Assembly (NCBI GenBank): GCA_018813765.1
Contig: JAHJBC010000002.1
Coordinates: 186,001-250,000 of the forward strand
From: Gammaproteobacteria bacterium
GTDB taxonomy: Bacteria; Pseudomonadota; Gammaproteobacteria; Burkholderiales; Gallionellaceae
Length of the DNA: 64,000 nt
Reading direction: 5' to 3'
A model generated the notes under the pieces. It made no database searches. It saw nothing but the letters and a program-made list of their open reading frames with translations, and had not been told where the DNA came from. Numbering within the stretch: position 1 is the first letter of the stretch; every line of letters starts with the position of its first letter. The translations under genes were made by a program, and so were the position numbers. Of this stretch, positions 43,163 to 51,240 are shown piece after piece.

Positions 43163-43800
43163 GCTTCGTCACCTTCTAAGGAAAATTTGATCGGCACCAG
43201 GAACCATTGCGTGACGGGCTGCCCGAAACGGCGCGCGGGCGAGAAGCGCCATGTCTTCACCGTCTGTATCGCGGCATTGTCGAGAATGTCATAGCCGCAG
43301 CTCTGGTGCAGTTGCACTTCCCCGGCCTTGCCCTCGGCCAGCACCTCCACGTTCAGCACCACCTTGCCGTGATAACCCATGCGCCTTGCCACCATGGGGT
43401 ACGGCGGGCGCGGGTTGTTGAGGTAATCGGCGCGGTAATCCGGCTCGGCATCCAGCACGATGGGCGACGGCGGCGTGGCTTCCTGCTGCACGGGCTGCAC
43501 CTCTTCCTGCTTGGCCGGTTCTTCGGCCGGCAACGGCTCGGGCTCGCGCGGCTTGGGTTTGGCTTGCGGCGTGATGTCGGCCTGCTGCATCTGCATGTTG
43601 GCGAACGAGATCGACATCTCGTTGACCAGCACGGCCGGGGATTCCGGTTGCAGCCAATACGAGGCAAACAGCAGGGCATGCAGCATCACGACCAGCGCGA
43701 CCACGCTGATACGCTCGTGCAAAGGAGAACGCTCCGGCTGGGATGAATAGGCGTACGACATCGCCATGAACGGGTTGAATGTGAATTCGATGGCAGACAT
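43159..43800 (-). CDS. tonB: TonB energy transducer
   Basis: Spans the periplasm to energise outer-membrane receptors. The 213-residue protein has an N-terminal membrane anchor (about residues 33-50, VVALVVMLHALLFASYW), a Pro/Glu/Lys-rich linker (about 75-115), and a TonB C-terminal domain with YPMVARRMGYHGKVVLNVEV and WRFSPAR. The start at 43,800 lies one nucleotide past the receptor stop; a Met 11 codons later is an alternative. Confidence 0.92.
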   Translation of the reverse strand: MSAIEFTFNPFMAMSYAYSSQPERSPLHERISVVALVVMLHALLFASYWLQPESPAVLVNEMSISFANMQMQQADITPQAKPKPREPEPLPAEEPAKQEEVQPVQQEATPPSPIVLDAEPDYRADYLNNPRPPYPMVARRMGYHGKVVLNVEVLAEGKAGEVQLHQSCGYDILDNAAIQTVKTWRFSPARRFGQPVTQWFLVPIKFSLEGDEA

Positions 43801-43801
43801 G

Positions 43802-45922
43802 CTACCAGCGCCCTTCCAAAGTCGCCACGAGCGAGCGGTATCCGTGCTCCACTGCATTCAATTGCCAGGTGTCGCCGCCGCTCATGTAGCGCGTACTGCG
43901 CTCGGTATCGGTCGCCAGCAGGTTCTGTCCGCTGACGCGCAGCTTGAATTTGGGATTAAACCTGTACAACCAGAATGCATCCACTGTCGTTCTGGCTTTG
44001 GTATAACCATATTTCTCGCCGGGAATATCGGTCACGCTGCGCCCGGACAGTTGCAACGTGATGCCGTAGCTGGATTGCAAACTTGGCAAAGTCTCATCCA
44101 GCCCAGCAGAAAATACATACTTGGGCGTGTCTTGCGCCATGCGTGTGATGCCGAGGCGCTCATCTTTCACCTGCGCATGCGGCAGCGTCAGGTGAGACTT
44201 CAGTGTCGCCCCTTTCCAGCCAAAGTTGTCGGTGCGGATTTTGCCATCCAGTTCGAAGCCCCAATGCATCGCACTACCTTCATTCTGCGGCCTGTCCACC
44301 CAGCGGGTGCCTTCCTGCTGCACGCGGCGCTCGGTGAAATCCCGCGTGGAGCGCACATACAGATTCGCCCCCAGCACGCCCGCCTCGGCATCGAGGTAGC
44401 GCTCCATCACGGCTTCGAAATTAATGCTGCGTTCGGGCAACAGGTTCGGATTCCCCCGCACATCTGCTTCCACGGGAGTATTGGTACCGACGCTGAGCGT
44501 CGCCGCATTGCTGATCTCGCCCAGTTTGGGCATCTTCAAGCCGGCCCCCAGCGACGAGCGCATCACCCATTTATCCGCCGGCTCCATGCGAATGGCCAAA
44601 GAAGGCATCACTTGCCCGCGTTGCTGCGATGCGCCCGAAGAATCCAGGGTAATGGTTTCACCGCGCAAACCGTAGGTCAGCGTCGTTTTGGGTTGCAGCA
44701 CCCAGTCGTCCTGTATCCAGGCAATGCTTTGCTTCTCATGCGCCGCGTATGAAGCTGCGCTGCCAGAAAAACTCTGGTCTTGAGCAAGACGCAGATTGAT
44801 ATATTCCAGACCCACTGCCACGAGATGTTCTGCGCCCAGCGGCTTATCCAGCCGGAAAGCGAAGTTGGATTCGATTTCCCGGCTCTCGTTATGGTCGGTC
44901 GAATTGGTCAAGCCGGTGCGGACGGTATCCGTTGTGTTCTTCCTGTTGCTGACAGAGGCCCGGCTGGTCAGCTTTGAATCGCCGACATGCTTTTCACCGT
45001 CGACCCGCAAACGGGTCATCCGCACCAGACCGTTCACGGTGCTTACGCGCACGCCGTTGTCGGCCGGTATGGCGGAACCCGACAATGTCGTCTCGCCGCT
45101 TGAATCTTGCGGGTTGAAAAAATACATCGGCGCAACCGTCAGGCTGTCGTTGCCATCCTTCCAGGTCATGCGCGGCGTGAGCGTGTGATGCCCCATCTTT
45201 CTCGTGCCGCGTTCGCTCTCATAGGTATGCGATGTGTTGTCCTGCTTTTCGGCGTTATTGGAGATGGGGAAATTGTTCCACATCAACCCGATCGGCAATG
45301 ACCAGGCAAAACCGCCTTCCCCCCCGGTCTTCGTCAATGCAAGCTGGCTGAACGACTCCGAACCCTTCCTTCCGATTCCGACCCTGATCTCCGTCGAGCT
45401 CTTGGGCAGGGCTTTCTTCATGATCAAGTTCACCGTAACCGAAGCAGCCCCGCCAAACTCTGCCGAAGAGCCGCGGATAATTTCCACACGCTCCAGTTCC
45501 CCGGAAGGCAACCGTCCAACGATCCCCACCATCGAACCGCCGCCAGCCGAGCGCTCGCCGTCGATCAGGACCTGCACGGAATCGCGCGACATGCCGCGCG
45601 TGCGATGCCCCATGCCGCCGCTGCCCAACTCGACACCCGGTAATTTGCCCAATACCTCGCCGACGGTCATCACGCCGAGGTTTTCGATGTCTTTGCGATT
45701 CAGAATGACCTTTTGCGTCGTGGCATCGCGACGCTCAGCCACATCCGACATTTGTCCCGTGACCGTAATTTCTTTCAGCGAAGCCGGTTCTTCCGCCCAG
45801 GCAGAAAAGCTGACTGACAGTCCCGCCACGAGCAGGGTGACTAGCGTTTGAGCGCGGTTTGCACATCGACGTAACGTATGGAATTCAAAGGGGTATGCCA
45901 AAACAGGCCGGCTTGATTGCAT
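43802..45922 (-). CDS. TonB-dependent receptor heading the tonB-exbB-exbD operon
   Basis: A 706-residue outer-membrane receptor with a long signal region ending SFSAWA, a TonB box-like EITVTGQMSD, and a plug with GEVLGKLPGVELGSGGMGHRTRG and VQVLIDGERSAGGG. The barrel ends in Trp (LEGRW). The ATG overlaps the stop of a 21-codon upstream frame (TGATG) and has GGAG 5 nt before it. A shared palindrome lies in its promoter. Its position directly before tonB-exbB-exbD suggests a dedicated energising set. Ligand unknown. Confidence 0.9.
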   Translation of the reverse strand: MQSSRPVLAYPFEFHTLRRCANRAQTLVTLLVAGLSVSFSAWAEEPASLKEITVTGQMSDVAERRDATTQKVILNRKDIENLGVMTVGEVLGKLPGVELGSGGMGHRTRGMSRDSVQVLIDGERSAGGGSMVGIVGRLPSGELERVEIIRGSSAEFGGAASVTVNLIMKKALPKSSTEIRVGIGRKGSESFSQLALTKTGGEGGFAWSLPIGLMWNNFPISNNAEKQDNTSHTYESERGTRKMGHHTLTPRMTWKDGNDSLTVAPMYFFNPQDSSGETTLSGSAIPADNGVRVSTVNGLVRMTRLRVDGEKHVGDSKLTSRASVSNRKNTTDTVRTGLTNSTDHNESREIESNFAFRLDKPLGAEHLVAVGLEYINLRLAQDQSFSGSAASYAAHEKQSIAWIQDDWVLQPKTTLTYGLRGETITLDSSGASQQRGQVMPSLAIRMEPADKWVMRSSLGAGLKMPKLGEISNAATLSVGTNTPVEADVRGNPNLLPERSINFEAVMERYLDAEAGVLGANLYVRSTRDFTERRVQQEGTRWVDRPQNEGSAMHWGFELDGKIRTDNFGWKGATLKSHLTLPHAQVKDERLGITRMAQDTPKYVFSAGLDETLPSLQSSYGITLQLSGRSVTDIPGEKYGYTKARTTVDAFWLYRFNPKFKLRVSGQNLLATDTERSTRYMSGGDTWQLNAVEHGYRSLVATLEGRW

Positions 45923-45987
45923 CACGACTCCAGAATGAAATTCTTATTGAAGAACCGGGAAATGCAATGAATGGATTCGATTGGCAT
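45922..45987 (-). CDS. Possible 21-residue leader peptide coupled to the receptor gene
   Basis: ATG at 45,987 follows the strong ribosome-binding site GGAGGG at a 4-5 nt spacing. The frame runs 21 codons and its TGA overlaps the receptor ATG as TGATG, so translation of one would feed the other. The peptide (MPIESIHC... ending FILES) has one cysteine and no clear attenuation run. It may be a translational control element rather than a functional peptide. Confidence 0.45.
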   Translation of the reverse strand: MPIESIHCISRFFNKNFILES

Positions 45988-46003
45988 AACTCCCTCCTGA
46001 TTT

Positions 46004-46047
46004 ATTATGACAAAAATAACCATTATTCCCCTGCGGCATTTCGCCGC
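46004..46047 (-). promoter_or_regulatory. Promoter with regulon palindrome (site C), receptor-tonB operon
   Basis: On the minus strand: palindrome GCGGCGAAATGCCGC (46,033-46,047), abutting a poor -35 AGGGGA (46,027-46,032), 17 nt, then -10 CATAAT (46,004-46,009). It fits the arrangement at the three other sites in this locus, with a single copy of the palindrome. Confidence 0.6.
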
Positions 46048-46052
46048 ATCTC

Positions 46053-46736
46053 TCACCATCTGGCCAGATTGCTGATCCCTACCGCGACCAGCAACAATGC
46101 ACTGGCACGCTCAATCCTGGGACGCCAATTCTGCAATTGCTCGCGCAATTGGGTACCCAAATATGCCATGCCGATACCATAGGCTATCGCGGGGATCACG
46201 ATTGCGCCCAAGCCAAAACTCAGGCCAAGTAACAGTCCGCCTGCCGCGCTGCCGGTCATCGATGCCGAGAACAGCACGATTCCCAAAGGGGCGCAGGGAC
46301 TCAGCGTCATGCCGATACCCATGAGGAACAGGCCGCCGGGCAGCAGCGTGCGCGAACTTTCTTTCCTGTCCATGCGCTGCAACGGCACGCTCTGCAAATT
46401 CGATGAGGAACACACCTTTTCCTGCTTGCGCAGCAACAAAGCCCCCCCCATCATCAGCACGGCACAGCCGACCACGATATGTATGCTGTCAGTGGTGATC
46501 GTATCCTTGACGTAATGCCCCGCCATGCCGACTGTCGCACCGAAAGCGCTGTACGCAGTCAGGCGGCCCAGAGACAAGGGCAGAATGATCTTCCAGGATT
46601 TCTTGATGCCGCCGTCGCTGGCCAAGAACACCGGCCCGAGGAATGGCAGGCAACTGATGAGGCAAGGGCCCATGCCATAAGCAAAGCCCAGTGTGGCCGC
46701 CATCGGAGCGCCCACCACCATGTCGATATCGATCAC
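46053..46736 (-). CDS. DsbD/TauE-SafE-like polytopic membrane protein
   Basis: A 227-residue inner-membrane protein with about six spans in two halves. The first half begins with GMGPCLISCLPFLGPVFLA and the second with GIGMTLSPCAPLGIVLF; the paired cysteines resemble DsbD/CcdA-type thiol-electron carriers more than plain anion exporters. In context with FeS proteins, it could move reducing equivalents or a sulfur species across the membrane. Its ATG overlaps the preceding activator gene region by 4 nt. The exact subfamily is uncertain. Confidence 0.75.
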   Translation of the reverse strand: MIDIDMVVGAPMAATLGFAYGMGPCLISCLPFLGPVFLASDGGIKKSWKIILPLSLGRLTAYSAFGATVGMAGHYVKDTITTDSIHIVVGCAVLMMGGALLLRKQEKVCSSSNLQSVPLQRMDRKESSRTLLPGGLFLMGIGMTLSPCAPLGIVLFSASMTGSAAGGLLLGLSFGLGAIVIPAIAYGIGMAYLGTQLREQLQNWRPRIERASALLLVAVGISNLARW

Positions 46737-47548
46737 GCCGGCTCCAGACGCTGCTCGTCCAGATATTCGCTGCGCGCAAGCATCGCGGCACCGAACGCGG
46801 TGGTGGTCTGCGGATGCTCTGGCACCACGAGTTCGCGCCCGAGCTCGTCCTGTATTGCCGCGACCAGCCCCTTATTCAAGGCCGGGCCGCCGTCGAAATA
46901 AACGCGATCTTCGATACCGACACGTTTGGCCAACCGCACCGTGCGCGAGGCGATTGAGTAATGGATGCCGGCAATGATCTCCGCCTTGCCGTGTCCCTTG
47001 GCCAGCAGACCGATGATCTCCGACTCGGCGAACACGGTGCAGGTGCTGTTGATGGTGAGCGGCGCACCGCTGCCCTGAAAATGGCAATCGCCCAACTCTT
47101 CCAGATCAAGCTCCAGATTGCGTGCCGCCACATCCAGAAAGCGACCGGTACCCGCCGCACATTTGTCGTTCATCGCAAAGTTGACGACATGGCCGTTGCT
47201 GTCGATCTGGATCGCCTTGGAATCCTGACCGCCGATATTGATGATGGTGCGCACCCCGCCATAAGCCTTGCCCGCCTCGAATGCGCCGATGGCATTGGCG
47301 GTGATCTCGCTGATGGAGTCGTCGGCTTCCTTGAACAGCTTGCGCCCGTAACCGGTGGCGATCAGGTAACGCACATCTTCGCGCTTCAACCCAAGTTTGC
47401 TCAACAGATTGCTCAGTGCCTCGGTCGAGTTCTTGTGGAAGAGACTGCCGGAAGGCGTGACATGCACCCCGGCGATGCTGCCCTGTTCATCTACCACTGC
47501 AACCTTGATGGCGGTGGAACCTACGTCTATGCCTGCAAAATAATTCAT
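46733..47548 (-). CDS. ATP-dependent activator of the BadF/HgdC family
   Basis: Homodimeric ASKHA-fold FeS ATPase that injects low-potential electrons into a dehydratase-type partner. The 271-residue protein has the phosphate-binding GIDVGST (residues 6-12), NIGGQDSKAIQ, and cluster cysteines Cys130 (MNDKCAAGTGRF) and Cys170 (TINSTCTVF), matching the HgdC spacing. The start at 47,548 removes a repeat-derived extension. The dehydratase-like partner lies 145 nt upstream, separated by a palindromic repeat. Confidence 0.9.
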   Translation of the reverse strand: MNYFAGIDVGSTAIKVAVVDEQGSIAGVHVTPSGSLFHKNSTEALSNLLSKLGLKREDVRYLIATGYGRKLFKEADDSISEITANAIGAFEAGKAYGGVRTIINIGGQDSKAIQIDSNGHVVNFAMNDKCAAGTGRFLDVAARNLELDLEELGDCHFQGSGAPLTINSTCTVFAESEIIGLLAKGHGKAEIIAGIHYSIASRTVRLAKRVGIEDRVYFDGGPALNKGLVAAIQDELGRELVVPEHPQTTTAFGAAMLARSEYLDEQRLEPA

Positions 47549-47571
47549 TTCAACCTTTCGGACTGCTTGTC

Positions 47572-47687
47572 TCCCTTCTCCCGCAAGCGGGAGAAGGGTT
47601 GGGGATGAGGGTCTGTGCGTACCGTCCAAACTGGCTTCAATCTGCCGCCCCTCACCCCAACCCCTCTCCCGCCTGCAGGAGAGGGGC
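47572..47687. repeat. Pair of inverted CTCTCCC/GGGGTTGGGG palindromic repeats
   Basis: CTCCCTTCTCCCGCAAGCGGGAGAAGGGTTGGGGATGAGGG (start 47,573) and, in inverse orientation, CCCCTCACCCCAACCCCTCTCCCGCCTGCAGGAGAGGGG (start 47,648). Each has its own hairpin. The pair fills the gap between the dehydratase-like gene and its activator and could terminate or stabilise the transcript there. Related copies occur inside mutL. Confidence 0.8.
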
Positions 47688-47693
47688 TATTGG

Positions 47694-48980
47694 TTACGCG
47701 CGATGCTTCTTCCTGTTTTTCAACGATTCCAAAAACGCCTCAATCCGCGTGGACAACTGGCCTTTATCATCCAGACTGTAATCGGTTTCGATATACAGCA
47801 TCGGGATGCCCGCCTTGTTGAACTCCTCCGCCACGCTGCGATACTCCATCTCGTACACCTGGCATCCGGCGAAAGCCTGGTACACCACGCCGTCCGCGTT
47901 GAAGTCCTTCACCAGATCGAGCAGACGCCGCCTGCGGTCGTCGTTGCGCGTGAAGATCGGGCAGGTGCAGGGTTTTAGATACTTGTCGGCCAGGCTATCG
48001 ACCATATCGTTCACCATCCACTCGTCCACTGCCGTCATGTCGTACAGCATGCGGTTGGCCGAACAGGTCTCGTCCGTCACCACCACGCCGCCTGCCTCTT
48101 CGATCAACAAGGGCAGCTTGAGGTTGGGGAAGATGGGGGGCGAACCGGTGAACAGCACGCGCGGCGCCTTGCTTTGCACGGCCTTGAAACCGGACTGGTC
48201 GCGCTGCGCCAGTTCTTCGTTCAGCTTCTCCACCGCATCCGTCCAGCGCTCGATGTCGTCGAAGAAATAGGCATTGGTCACCAGGAATGCATCCTTGCCC
48301 AGAATCAGCGAAGGCGATTTGCGCCGGAAGTTATGTAGCTTGCGAAACGCCGCCTGCGCGCGGCTGGTCTTGGCCATCGCCGCCTGCAGGTTCTTGCGCG
48401 TCAGCTTCTTGCCTGTCAGCTCGCGCAGCCGCGCCGTGAACTGGCGCACCGAACGCTGCCAGTACACGCGCGAGGCTTCGCTTTCCTTGACGTTGGGAAA
48501 TTCGAGGTCGTACACGGCATAGCCCATGTCCTCGATCATCACGCTGGATTTCTTCTTCTGATCGCAGGTGGTCGGATTCACGACCAGATCCGGTTTGCCG
48601 ATCCTGGGAATCACATTGTCCGAATTCAGCATACCCAGCGTGGCCTTCACCAGCGAGCAGGATTTGGCCGGCATAAAATCCGCGCCCTTCTGGTCGTAGT
48701 GATAGGAACCGTTGCACAAGCGCATCGGCGTCGCACCGAAAGCATAGATCAGCTCTTCCGGCGCCTGGATGCAAGTGGTGCCGACCAGCATGCCCTCGTG
48801 CTTCACTTCGTCGCCGTGGCAATACACACGACGGAACAGGTCGTAGAAATACGCCATGGATTGCGGATTGTCGGGAAAATCGTCCACGATGTGATCCAGC
48901 ATGTTCTCCGCTTCGCCTGCCTGGCGCGACAAATGATACGGCGCCGACTGGATCGGTATCACTTTGGCGTCATTTTCCAT
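47694..48980 (-). CDS. 2-hydroxyacyl-CoA-dehydratase-family FeS protein (double-cubane-like)
   Basis: A 428-residue HgdB-family protein. Conserved cysteines include Cys70 (GTTCIQAPEE), Cys89 (RLCNGS), Cys108 (KSCSLVKA) and Cys139 (PTTCDQKKK), with more in DETCSANR, CTCPIF and AGCQVYE. It is a single subunit: no second dehydratase subunit, CoA-transferase or CoA ligase is nearby. That fits the double-cubane cluster proteins, which with an HgdC-like ATPase reduce small molecules at very low potential, better than true acyl-CoA dehydratases. The start at 48,980 lies inside the upstream gene. The substrate is unknown. Confidence 0.82.
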   Translation of the reverse strand: MENDAKVIPIQSAPYHLSRQAGEAENMLDHIVDDFPDNPQSMAYFYDLFRRVYCHGDEVKHEGMLVGTTCIQAPEELIYAFGATPMRLCNGSYHYDQKGADFMPAKSCSLVKATLGMLNSDNVIPRIGKPDLVVNPTTCDQKKKSSVMIEDMGYAVYDLEFPNVKESEASRVYWQRSVRQFTARLRELTGKKLTRKNLQAAMAKTSRAQAAFRKLHNFRRKSPSLILGKDAFLVTNAYFFDDIERWTDAVEKLNEELAQRDQSGFKAVQSKAPRVLFTGSPPIFPNLKLPLLIEEAGGVVVTDETCSANRMLYDMTAVDEWMVNDMVDSLADKYLKPCTCPIFTRNDDRRRRLLDLVKDFNADGVVYQAFAGCQVYEMEYRSVAEEFNKAGIPMLYIETDYSLDDKGQLSTRIEAFLESLKNRKKHRA

Positions 48981-49968
48981 GATGTATTCCTTTACCCATA
49001 CGTTTGATGAAGCCCGCTTCGGTTGACTCGAAGATGGGGATGCCCGCAAAGGTGGCTTTCAACGCCCCCGTTTCCGGACAAGACGCCACACACTTCAGAC
49101 ACATGGTGCAGTCGTCGGTCATGATGTTCGTGTTCTTGATGTCGTCGGCGATCTCCTTGATCTCCATATCGCACACGTTGTAGCAATCGCCGCAGCGCGT
49201 GCATTTGCTGCCGTCTTTTTTCAGCTTCAGCAGCGCGGGCTTGGAGATCAGGTAATGCAGCGCGCTCATCGGGCAGAAGAAACAGAAGAAACGTTTCTTG
49301 ACGAACGAGCCCACCAGAAACAACGCCGTGATCGAAATACCCAGCGCCGTCATGACCAGCGCTGCCTTGCTGGAAAAGTCGATGGTGAACTGGGAGAAGT
49401 CGCCCGTGAACATCGGCAGGATCATGCGCGCCGGACAGATCAGGCAAAACGGAGGGCTCATGCTGTGCGAGAACAACCCGCCGCCTATGCCCAGCGGGAT
49501 CAGGATCATCAGCGCCAGCAGCAGATACTTTATCTTGGTCAACTGCGCGAACTGCCCTTGGCTATAGGTCGAATAGCGGATGCCGAGGCGGCGACGCAGC
49601 GAAGTCAGCCAGTCCTGCACCGTGCCCAGCGGACACACAAAGCCGCACCAACCCTTATTGAGAACAATGAACCACAATGCAAAGACCAAAAGACCGGTAA
49701 GGACAGCAATACCCGCATAACTGAACAGCCTGGCCCAAGGCAAGCTCAGTTGGTGTTGCAAGGGCAACAGATAACAGACACCCGCACGCCCCTCCTGGTT
49801 GTAGCCGCAGGTGAAGAACGGCAGGCGCGAGCCCAGGTCTATGGCGAGGTAACCGCCATAGACGAACAGGACAAAGGCCGCGAGCTGAAACCAGAAACGA
49901 AAGCGATTGAAATGGACATGATTGACGGCATCACGCAACGCCTGCAGACGTGAACTACTTGCCTTCAT
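48970..49968 (-). CDS. NapH/CcoG-type membrane polyferredoxin
   Basis: A 332-residue inner-membrane protein with about five spans and several FeS motifs: CGFVCPLGTVQDW and CLICPAR in the membrane part, CFFCPMSALH, and two C-terminal [4Fe-4S] sets, CTRCGDCYNVCD and CTMCLKCVASCP. NapH-like proteins pass electrons from the quinol pool to cytoplasmic or periplasmic acceptors. It overlaps both neighbours by 11-14 nt, so it is likely the electron donor to the activator/double-cubane pair; that link is an inference from order. Confidence 0.88.
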   Translation of the reverse strand: MKASSSRLQALRDAVNHVHFNRFRFWFQLAAFVLFVYGGYLAIDLGSRLPFFTCGYNQEGRAGVCYLLPLQHQLSLPWARLFSYAGIAVLTGLLVFALWFIVLNKGWCGFVCPLGTVQDWLTSLRRRLGIRYSTYSQGQFAQLTKIKYLLLALMILIPLGIGGGLFSHSMSPPFCLICPARMILPMFTGDFSQFTIDFSSKAALVMTALGISITALFLVGSFVKKRFFCFFCPMSALHYLISKPALLKLKKDGSKCTRCGDCYNVCDMEIKEIADDIKNTNIMTDDCTMCLKCVASCPETGALKATFAGIPIFESTEAGFIKRMGKGIHHGK

Positions 49969-51220
49969 GGAAGCGCTCCTCCTGATACGGCTTGACCCGG
50001 CGGCGACGGTAGAGATAGACCGCCACACCGCAGAACAGCAGGATGGCCATGCCTACGCCGAGAGCCCAGGCATAGGAAAGATAATCGGTCGGAGAAGGGT
50101 AGTAATTGCCCGACAAGGACGCCTGGTAGCGCACGTTGCTGTAAGGCTTGTCCTGATATTTTCCGGTCTCGGCCACATTGGCTTCCGCGATCAGCAGATA
50201 AGTGGCCTTGAAGCGTTTCTCGAAATCATTCCATGGCGGAAAGTAATCGCGCACGATCTGGAAACTGACCCGCCCCATCTCGTCGCTGACTTCTTCCTTG
50301 CTCCAACCTTGGTGGCTGATCATGCGCACGCGCGCGCCCTGCAGCGGCAGCCCCTTCCTCAGCACGAGGAATGCTTGCTCCTCGCCCGACTTCAGTTGGA
50401 AGAATTTCCTCTCGTCCGGCTTGCGCTCGCGCACGATCTCCATCTGAGCCGATTCGGAATAGCGCGTCGCCAGAAGACCCTTGGCTGCCTCCTCCTCATC
50501 GCCGCCATGCCCGAAGTTGGCAACCTCGGCTTTGGCGACATTGACGTTCAGCGTATCGCCCTGCAGTTTGCGGCTGGTCAGGTACAGGCGATAGAAACCC
50601 TGTACCGGCATTTCAAATGACAAGCCTTTGCGGTCGTCATTCGCGGACGGTAAAGGCTCACCCTCGGGCTTGCCATCGGGCGTGACGAGCAAGGTTTCCA
50701 CTTGCGCATCGGTATCTTCCTGTGCAAATCCGGAGCGTTGCGGATCATTACCTGCACGCAGCCACAGGCGTTTGACGGCAGGCTTGCCCCATCCCCCTCC
50801 GCCCATGTCCATGCCAGCCATGCCGCCCATCCCGCTGCGTCCACCGCGTGCGCTGTCGCCGCGCATCGGCGGAGTATCGGATAGCCACAGCGCCACGCCA
50901 CTACGCATCCCCATGCCGATGGGGCGACCTTTTTTTGCAGTCGCTTCCTTGGGCTTGCCTTGCGGCTTGGGCATCATCGCCGACATATCGTGGGATGACA
51001 TGTCATGCATCGACATATCGTGCACAACCGCCGGGGCCGCGACCTGCGTATTCTCGCCCGTTGCTGCATCGCGTTTGGCGCGCCATTCGGCTATCTGCGC
51101 CTCGCTGGGTCGACCACCGCCTGACCCATAACGCTTCTCGGGGGCAGGAGCGTCCTCGCAATAACCGCTGCCCGACAGGGTTGCCAACAGGGCGAATACG
51201 CAAAGATATAGTTTTGACAT
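49955..51220 (-). CDS. Met/His-rich DUF4198-like membrane-anchored periplasmic protein
   Basis: A 421-residue protein with a signal peptide (to about residue 21, SGSGYC), then a Met/His-rich tract (HDMSMHDMSSHDMSAMM; later MGMRSG and GMGGMAGMDMGGGG), a beta-sandwich resembling the DUF4198/NikK family (GLPLQGARVRMISHQGW, DEMGRVSFQI), and a C-terminal membrane helix (about 387-406) with a basic tail. Met/His tracts of this kind bind copper or other soft metals. It follows the receptor gene by 20 nt. Metal choice cannot be read from sequence. Confidence 0.78.
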   Translation of the reverse strand: MSKLYLCVFALLATLSGSGYCEDAPAPEKRYGSGGGRPSEAQIAEWRAKRDAATGENTQVAAPAVVHDMSMHDMSSHDMSAMMPKPQGKPKEATAKKGRPIGMGMRSGVALWLSDTPPMRGDSARGGRSGMGGMAGMDMGGGGWGKPAVKRLWLRAGNDPQRSGFAQEDTDAQVETLLVTPDGKPEGEPLPSANDDRKGLSFEMPVQGFYRLYLTSRKLQGDTLNVNVAKAEVANFGHGGDEEEAAKGLLATRYSESAQMEIVRERKPDERKFFQLKSGEEQAFLVLRKGLPLQGARVRMISHQGWSKEEVSDEMGRVSFQIVRDYFPPWNDFEKRFKATYLLIAEANVAETGKYQDKPYSNVRYQASLSGNYYPSPTDYLSYAWALGVGMAILLFCGVAVYLYRRRRVKPYQEERFHEGK

Positions 51221-51240
51221 TGTTGGCCTTATCACGTTGC

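Noticed and set aside
47694-48980. A classic (R)-2-hydroxyacyl-CoA or benzoyl-CoA dehydratase pathway
   Set aside because: Only one dehydratase-like subunit is present and there is no second subunit, CoA-transferase or beta-oxidation gene nearby.
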